From Candidatus Uhrbacteria bacterium (lineage in GTDB: Bacteria > Patescibacteriota > Patescibacteriia > 2-12-FULL-60-25): a stretch of DNA of 10,155 nucleotides. The notes beneath the pieces were generated by a model, which was given only the letters and a program-made list of their open reading frames with translations, was not told the origin of the DNA and made no database searches. A program made the position numbers and the translations under genes. The stretch covers positions 1 to 10,155 of the forward strand of contig SICT01000034.1 of the NCBI GenBank assembly GCA_009691315.1. Direction: 5' to 3'. Positions 6,323 to 10,155 of this stretch are shown here, in pieces (within the stretch, counting starts at the first letter, position 1; every line of letters begins with the position of its first letter).

Positions 6323-6353
6323 AAGGAGCAGGAAATTGGAACCTCGCGAATGA
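6323..6353 (+). other. SD-led five-codon ORF ending in TGA directly before pyrF
   Basis: AAGGAG (6323-6328) lies 7 bases before a TTG at 6336. This opens a frame encoding MEPRE, which ends at TGA (6351-6353). It is in the pyrF frame, and the next codon is the TTG at 6354 that begins the recognisable PyrF sequence. Orotidine decarboxylases commonly start with a short run such as PRDR or PREK before LIVALDV, so these codons look like the true PyrF N-terminus cut by a stop, for example CGA or AGA changed to TGA. They could also act as a leader ORF with reinitiation. Confidence 0.55.
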
Positions 6354-7076
6354 TTGATTTTCGCATTGGATGTATCGGGCATGAAGCAAGCCGGGCCGCT
6401 CATCACCCTGCTCGCGCCCGTGATCGGCCATTTCAAGGTCGGTCTCGAACTATTCGTCGCCCGCGGAGATGCCTCTATCCAGGCGATCAAAACAGCGGGT
6501 GGGCGCATCATGCTCGACCTCAAGCTCCATGACATCCCGGAAACGGTCAAACGCGCGGCCCAAGCCGCCGCGTCCAAGGGTGATCACATCGACTTCATCA
6601 CCGCCCACGCTGCGGGTGGGAAGGAGATGCTCAAGGCCGCAGTTGAGGGTGCTCACAATGGCAACCCGAACACCGACATCCTGGCGATCACGGTCCTCAC
6701 TTCGGAAGACCTGGCCGTACTCGAAGAAACAGGCGTCACGGACGTATCCGTCATGGCCGTGGTCAAAAGACGTGCACTCATGGCGCAAGAAGCCGGGTGC
6801 TGTGGCGTCGTCGCCTCCGCACAGGAGGCCGGCGAGCTACGCAAGCTTTTGGGACCGGACATGCTCATCATCGTTCCCGGGATCCGTAATCCAGATGGCG
6901 ATGCAGCAGATCAGAAGCGCATCGGAACACCGGAAGCGGCCATCGGTGACGGGGCCAGTGCTCTCGTCGTTGGTCGTCCGATCCGCGATGCAGAGGATCC
7001 GCGAGCGGCAGCCGAAGGGTTCGTGGCACAGATTGCCGCCAAACTCGCGACAATGGAACAAGGGGCGCAATCGTGA
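6354..7076 (+). CDS. pyrF: Orotidine 5'-phosphate decarboxylase
   Basis: It decarboxylates OMP to UMP, the last step of de novo pyrimidine synthesis, in the cytoplasm. From TTG at 6354 it has 240 residues. The TIM barrel opens with IFALDV (Asp6) and FKVGLELF. The catalytic DxKxxD is LDLKLHD, with Asp55, Lys57 and Asp60. The phosphate-binding end shows VPGIRNPDGD and ALVVGRPI. All active-site residues are present. The start is odd: a TGA is directly upstream, the protein lacks about six N-terminal residues usual for the family, and a well-placed SD serves an in-frame TTG at 6336 rather than this one. An ATG at 6350 is in the wrong frame. The stop overlaps the pyrE start by 4 bases (GTGA). It is GC-rich. 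Whether it is expressed by reinitiation, readthrough or not at all is open. Confidence 0.9.
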   Translation: MIFALDVSGMKQAGPLITLLAPVIGHFKVGLELFVARGDASIQAIKTAGGRIMLDLKLHDIPETVKRAAQAAASKGDHIDFITAHAAGGKEMLKAAVEGAHNGNPNTDILAITVLTSEDLAVLEETGVTDVSVMAVVKRRALMAQEAGCCGVVASAQEAGELRKLLGPDMLIIVPGIRNPDGDAADQKRIGTPEAAIGDGASALVVGRPIRDAEDPRAAAEGFVAQIAAKLATMEQGAQS

Positions 7077-7774
7077 CCGCTCATCCCCTCTTCCTGGATC
7101 CGTCAGCGCATGGGTTGTCACCGGACATGCAGGAACTGGCACGCCAGCTCCGTCAGCTCGGTGCAATCAAGTTCGGCGACTTCCGGCTCAAGCTCCACGA
7201 GACCAAGCCGGACGCGCCGCTCTCACCGATCTATCTCAATCTGAGGACGCCGCAGAATCCCAAGGCAGGACCACTTCTGCCGTGGGCGGTCGCTTCGATC
7301 GCGCAAGCGCTCCTGAAGATGGCGCGTAAGGGCCTCGAGTACCAGCATGTGACCGGGGTTCCCAGAGCAGGCGATCCGTTCGCCCAAGCCCTCCAAAGCT
7401 TCGCGCTACGGGAACGGCCCGGCCTCATCGTCATGGAAAAGATCGATGGTGAGGGCGGACGACAGGTCACAAAAATCACAATCGGCGACTTCAAACCCGG
7501 GGAACGAGTTTTGCTCCTCGACGATCTGATCACTCACGCCGATTCGAAACTCGAAGCGATCAGGGTTCTCGAAGAAGCCAACCTCGTGGTCGAGGATGTG
7601 CTCGTGCTCGTTGATCGCGAGCAGGGAGGTCGTGAGCAACTGGAATCACATGGCAAGCGTTTGCACGCAGCCATGACCCTGCGCCAACTCGTGGCCTTCT
7701 ATCGCTCGATCGAGTGGATCGATCAAGCCATGTTCGAACGAGTCTTCACGTATCTTTCTCTCCCCTCTGACTAA
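7073..7774 (+). CDS. pyrE: Orotate phosphoribosyltransferase
   Basis: It joins orotate to PRPP to give OMP, the substrate of PyrF. It has 233 residues from a GTG that overlaps the pyrF stop (GTGA), with SD-like AAGGGG (7060-7065) 7 bases upstream. The N-terminal FGDFRLK and SPIYLNLR (residues about 34-58) are the usual opening, with a short insert between them. VTGVPRAGDPFAQAL (93-107) and the PRPP loop VLLLDDLITHADSK (146-159), followed by VLVLVDREQGG, are clear. The flexible-loop segment usually containing RKExKxHG reads MEKIDGEGGRQ instead, so Lys123 may be the only retained basic residue there. The order pyrF-pyrE with overlap points to tight co-translation. It ends in a terminator that includes the stop. 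Confidence 0.93.
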   Translation: MTAHPLFLDPSAHGLSPDMQELARQLRQLGAIKFGDFRLKLHETKPDAPLSPIYLNLRTPQNPKAGPLLPWAVASIAQALLKMARKGLEYQHVTGVPRAGDPFAQALQSFALRERPGLIVMEKIDGEGGRQVTKITIGDFKPGERVLLLDDLITHADSKLEAIRVLEEANLVVEDVLVLVDREQGGREQLESHGKRLHAAMTLRQLVAFYRSIEWIDQAMFERVFTYLSLPSD

Positions 7775-7792
7775 CCCTCAGAGGATTTTTTT
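7764..7792 (+). terminator. Rho-independent terminator of pyrFE
   Basis: CCTCTGA (7764-7770) pairs with TCAGAGG (7778-7784), then A and seven T (7786-7792). The left arm is inside the last pyrE codons. Confidence 0.88.
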
Positions 7793-7798
7793 AAATCA

Positions 7799-7826
7799 AA
7801 ACGCCCCGTAACTCTGCGGGGCGTTT
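7799..7826. terminator. Strong hairpin between converging pyrE and rpsP, terminator of rpsP
   Basis: AAACGCCCCG (7799-7808) and CGGGGCGTTT (7817-7826) make a perfect 10-bp stem with an eight-base loop. On the minus strand it follows the rpsP stop and ends in TTT plus a T-rich stretch (TGATTT). It can also back up the pyrE terminator on the plus strand. Confidence 0.85.
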
Positions 7827-7835
7827 ATTTTGTTA

Positions 7836-8150
7836 TTATGATGTTGGATTCTTTTTGGCGAGTTTTTCTTTGCGCCGTTTGGACACCGTATTCTTTTTTA
7901 TCTTCTCTCCTTTGAGGATGCCTTGATCAATTAATAAATTATGAACGGTCTCAGACGTTTGTGCGCCTTTAGAGATCCAGTATTCCACACGCTCTTTCTT
8001 TATTTCCAAGGTGGCAGGGTCTGTGTGTGGTTGATAGGTGCCGAGAATTTCCAGCGCTTTCCCCCACGGATCGCGGGATTTTTCCGACACGATCAAACGG
8101 TACAACGGATACTTCTTTTTTCCAACACGAGTGAGACGAAGGGTTAACAT
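7836..8150 (-). CDS. rpsP: 30S ribosomal protein S16
   Basis: S16 is an assembly protein of the small ribosomal subunit. The 104 residues open with MLTLRLTRVGKKKYPLYRLI, the family hallmark, followed by SRDPWGKALEILGTYQP and ERVEYWISKGAQTSETVHNLL. A basic tail (about 80-104) extends past the core, slightly longer than the common 80-90 residues. It starts 8 bases after the rpmG stop and has no SD, so it is probably translated from the rpmG message. Its terminator is the hairpin at 7799-7826. Confidence 0.97.
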   Translation of the reverse strand: MLTLRLTRVGKKKYPLYRLIVSEKSRDPWGKALEILGTYQPHTDPATLEIKKERVEYWISKGAQTSETVHNLLIDQGILKGEKIKKNTVSKRRKEKLAKKNPTS

Positions 8151-8158
8151 AGATAAAA

Positions 8159-8311
8159 TTATTTTGTTTCTTTATGAGGCGTTGATTTCTTGCAAGATTT
8201 GCAAAACTTACTTAACTCAAGACGATTTTTAATCTTCTTGTTTTTGTGTGAATGATAATTCACCTTTTTGCACACCGTGCATTCGAGTTTTATGAGATTA
8301 TCTTGGGACAT
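8159..8311 (-). CDS. rpmG: 50S ribosomal protein L33
   Basis: L33 is a small protein of the large ribosomal subunit. The 50-residue product runs from ATG at 8311 to TAA at 8159. It has two zinc-ribbon pairs, CTVC (residues 11-14) and CKSC (37-40), and the family sequence NKKIKNRLELSKFC. It is therefore the zinc-binding (C+) form. The start lies only 8 bases from the 3' CCA end of tRNA-Thr, and there is no SD. If the tRNA is cut out, the message would begin with GCAAATTT and then the start codon. It appears to form one unit with tRNA-Thr and rpsP. Confidence 0.95.
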   Translation of the reverse strand: MSQDNLIKLECTVCKKVNYHSHKNKKIKNRLELSKFCKSCKKSTPHKETK

Positions 8312-8319
8312 AAATTTGC

Positions 8320-8396
8320 TGGAGCCAGCGGTCGGATTTGAACCGACGACCTGCTGTTTACAAAACAGCTGCTCTAACCAGCTGAGCTACGCTGGC
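8320..8396 (-). tRNA. tRNA-Thr (anticodon UGU)
   Basis: Full cloverleaf of 77 bases with encoded CCA. The acceptor stem is GCCAGCG/CGCTGGC and the D-stem GCTC/GAGC. The anticodon stem GCTGT/ACAGC encloses loop TTTGTAA, giving anticodon TGT, which reads ACA. The variable loop is AGGTC, and the T-stem GTCGG/CCGAC encloses TTCGAAT. The discriminator is T. It is the first gene of the unit with rpmG and rpsP. Confidence 0.97.
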
Positions 8397-8431
8397 CTAT
8401 CGGTCAAAACGACATATTTTAAAGTGCTGAA

Positions 8432-8460
8432 AGAATAGAACAACGGGTTCTTTTCGTCAA
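8432..8460 (-). promoter_or_regulatory. Promoter of the tRNA-Thr-rpmG-rpsP unit
   Basis: On the minus strand TTGACG (8460-8455) and TATTCT (8437-8432) are 17 bases apart. Transcription would begin about 28 bases before the tRNA 5' end at 8396, leaving a short leader for RNase P to remove. Confidence 0.65.
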
Positions 8461-8465
8461 TGGCT

Positions 8466-8564
8466 CTCCCCCTTATCGAGGGGGAGTCGGAGGGGGAGCG
8501 GTTGGTCCATCGGCTCCTCCCCCTTACTCTAACAGTGTTAGAGTAAGCCTCCTCTGTAAGGAGG
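8466..8564. repeat. Cluster of palindromes downstream of the SMC gene
   Basis: Three hairpins lie in about 100 bases. CTCCCCC/GGGGGAG (8466-8472 with 8480-8486) has a seven-base loop. A perfect 11-bp stem (8523-8533 with 8537-8547) has loop AGT. CCTCCT/AGGAGG (8548-8553 with 8559-8564) has a five-base loop. Purine-rich GGAGGGGGAGC near 8489 can also pair imperfectly with GCTCCTCCCCC near 8513. The cluster begins just beyond the SMC stop and lacks a T-tract, so it is not a standard terminator. It resembles a dispersed palindromic intergenic element, but only one copy is in view. Confidence 0.6.
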
Positions 8565-8569
8565 GGAAC

Positions 8570-10155
8570 CTATTTTTGTCTCAATTTCTCCACATCCTCC
8601 AGTTTGACAGATAGGAGTTGCGACACGCCATCATCCCCCATAGTCACGCCGTACAAAACATTGGCTTGAGCCATGGTGGCACGATTGTGAGAGATGACGA
8701 TGAACTGGGTCTGATCGGCCAACGAATTGATGATTTCGGCAAACTTCCGGGAGTTAGATTCATCCAGGGCCGCATCCACTTCATCCAACACGACAAACGG
8801 CGATGGGTTCGTAGCCATGATGGCACAAATAAGAGCGATGGACGTCAGTGCGCGTTCGCCGCCAGACAATAACGCAATCGCCTTAAAGCGTTTCCCCGGA
8901 GGGGTTGCTTGAATTTCAATGCCGGAAAATCCTTGTGCCATCTCTTCTTCGTCTTCGTCGATCTCCCCCTCCTGCTCTTCATCCACTTCTTTGTCTTTCG
9001 GTTCTGGCACAAGCTCAATCAATTTTGCCTCACCCCCATTAAATAATTTCTTAAAAAAAATGCCGAACTCATGATCGAGTTTACGAAATGCTTTTTCGCT
9101 CCGCTCCCCAATCGTCGCATCCAGTTCTTGCACCACCAGCGCGAGCCCTTCAAGACTCTCTCGCAAATCTTTGGTTTGTGCTGCCAAAAATTCATACCGC
9201 GTCTGCGTTTCCTTAAATTCTTTTTCCGTTTCTGGATCAATCCCCCCGATCCATTCGAGTTGAGAGCGCAATTTTTGCAAACGGGCCGAAGCATCTTCCG
9301 ACAAAATAGATGCGTTAATCTCCTTCACGAGCACATCGAGCCCTTGTTCAAACGCTGGCGCATGTTGTCGCAAATCATTCAAGAATCCTTCGCGACGCGT
9401 CTCAAAACGCGCCAGTTCAATAGACGCATCCGATGCCCGCCGTTCAGCCGCTTGAGCAGTCTGTCGTTTTTGATTAAGCTCGTGCTGAAGAGCAAAAATA
9501 TGCTTCCGCTCACCTGCCTCCTCTTGATTCCACGTTTCCATTTTTTTCTGCGCCTCGCTCATTTGATCCGCCAACTGACTCAAAGCTTGAGCGATCTCGA
9601 GCGCTTCTTTTTTCAGAACGGGATCAATCTTCTCATCTTTCTTAGCCGGTTCAGCTGCTGGCTGCTGCAATTGAGTGACCAATTTCGAGCTCATCAATTT
9701 TAATTCTGTCACCAATTTTTTAAGCGCCTCAACATCCAAGGTTGCCGCTGCCAAGAGCCTATCCAGAGCCTCATGTTTCTCCCGAATCGTATCGACGGAA
9801 GCAATAATTTTAGATAAAGGAAGCGGAGTCCATGGTTGTTCTGCCCGTGCAGCCGCAACCGCTGCCTGTGTTTCCAACTTCATCTGCCGCTCACGCAATT
9901 CCGTGCGCTTGCCCATAAGTTCATCCAGCGCTTTACGCAAAACACGAAATTGTTCGGACACGGGACCAGCTTTTTCCAAAGCGACCAAATCTGTTTCCAA
10001 TTTTTTTGCGTCTGCTTCCAATTTCGCTTCTTCAATTTTTGCTTGTTTGACCTTTAATTGAGTGGCCTCCAATCCCTGCGAGATCTCCTGCCACCCATGA
10101 CCATAAAAACTTCGTTCAAGTATTTTTAATTCTGTTTCCAAACGCTCACGTTCCT
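8570..10155 (-). CDS. smc: SMC chromosome-segregation ATPase, C-terminal part (runs off the right edge)
   Basis: SMC ATPases organise and segregate the chromosome with ScpA and ScpB. The frame is open to the window edge, so the N-terminal head is outside; about 528 codons are visible. Numbering from the codon at 10141, residues 1-290 are coiled coil, broken by a proline-rich stretch (101-109) and by PAAEPAKKDEKIDP (161-174). Residues 291-379 hold the family passage LRSQLEWIGGIDPE through FFKKLFNGGEAKL. An acidic insert of Asp and Glu lies at 380-403. The ATPase half follows: signature LSGGERALTS (425-434), Walker B FVVLDEVDAALDE (449-461) and switch His485 in ISHNRAT. The ATPase motifs of this half are intact. 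No hinge (glycine-rich motifs of the dimer domain) is seen. The stop is TAG at 8572-8570; no ordinary terminator follows, only the hairpin cluster. Confidence 0.92.
   Translation of the reverse strand, partial: ERERLETELKILERSFYGHGWQEISQGLEATQLKVKQAKIEEAKLEADAKKLETDLVALEKAGPVSEQFRVLRKALDELMGKRTELRERQMKLETQAAVAAARAEQPWTPLPLSKIIASVDTIREKHEALDRLLAAATLDVEALKKLVTELKLMSSKLVTQLQQPAAEPAKKDEKIDPVLKKEALEIAQALSQLADQMSEAQKKMETWNQEEAGERKHIFALQHELNQKRQTAQAAERRASDASIELARFETRREGFLNDLRQHAPAFEQGLDVLVKEINASILSEDASARLQKLRSQLEWIGGIDPETEKEFKETQTRYEFLAAQTKDLRESLEGLALVVQELDATIGERSEKAFRKLDHEFGIFFKKLFNGGEAKLIELVPEPKDKEVDEEQEGEIDEDEEEMAQGFSGIEIQATPPGKRFKAIALLSGGERALTSIALICAIMATNPSPFVVLDEVDAALDESNSRKFAEIINSLADQTQFIVISHNRATMAQANVLYGVTMGDDGVSQLLSVKLEDVEKLRQK

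Noticed and set aside
6351..6353. Genome-wide recoding of TGA (Gly or Trp, as in some CPR or Mycoplasma lineages)
   Set aside because: TGA ends the first gene and pyrF at the expected family or terminator positions, and no other gene here has an internal TGA.
6350..6532. ATG-started frame at the pyrF 5' end
   Set aside because: It is out of frame with the PyrF barrel, poorly spaced from the SD, and its product after the first codons is unlike any protein.
8466..8564. CRISPR array or standard terminator
   Set aside because: There are no regularly spaced repeats with unique spacers, and no T-tract follows any of the stems.
9071..9703. 210-residue plus-strand frame opposite smc
   Set aside because: It is antisense to clear SMC coiled coil; its Phe/Leu/Arg-rich composition is the mirror of Lys/Glu/Gln codons.

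Overview
The window looks like chromosomal DNA of a Candidate Phyla Radiation (Patescibacteria) bacterium, probably of the Parcubacteria-related groups. The evidence is indirect: compact single genes with their own terminators, an SMC ATPase with an acidic insert and no visible hinge, short lysine-rich S16 and L33 proteins, and many genes without a Shine-Dalgarno (SD) sequence. Codon use is consistent with translation table 11. No gene here is a phylum-specific marker, so the placement is an inference.

Layout from left to right. A GC-rich gene for an unrecognised two-helix membrane protein (65-685) ends in a strong terminator. An AT-rich non-coding stretch (812-1228) follows. It holds short direct repeats, a fragment matching the 3' end of a tRNA gene (1159-1180) and a hairpin terminator, which together look like one end of an integrated element. 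Next come an APH/CotS-type kinase (about 1229-2221, +) and mannitol-1-phosphate 5-dehydrogenase mtlD (2294-3445, -), the latter flanked by an exact 16-bp direct repeat. An orphan 192-residue protein (3592-4170, +) has a clear promoter and terminator. A CHASE2-adenylate cyclase (4240-6237, -) follows. The pyrimidine genes pyrF and pyrE (6354-7774, +) overlap by 4 bases. The right part is a minus-strand block: tRNA-Thr(UGU), rpmG and rpsP read as one unit (8396 down to 7836), then a cluster of hairpins (8466-8564), and the C-terminal part of an SMC ATPase running off the right edge.

Functionally, pyrE and pyrF give the last two steps of UMP synthesis, from orotate and PRPP. The tRNA-rpmG-rpsP unit supplies translation parts. 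SMC acts in chromosome organisation. The cyclase is a membrane sensor that makes cAMP. MtlD interconverts fructose-6-phosphate and mannitol-1-phosphate, but no mannitol transporter or PTS gene lies beside it. The kinase and the two orphan proteins have no assignable substrate or partner.

Two genome-level patterns stand out. The GC-rich genes (65-685, mtlD, 3592-4170, pyrF, pyrE) all carry a recognisable SD, while the AT-richer genes whose starts are visible (kinase, cyclase, rpmG, rpsP) do not. Upstream of pyrF, an SD-led in-frame TTG is followed five codons later by TGA and then directly by the TTG where the recognisable protein begins. That is either a nonsense mutation or a tiny leader ORF with reinitiation.
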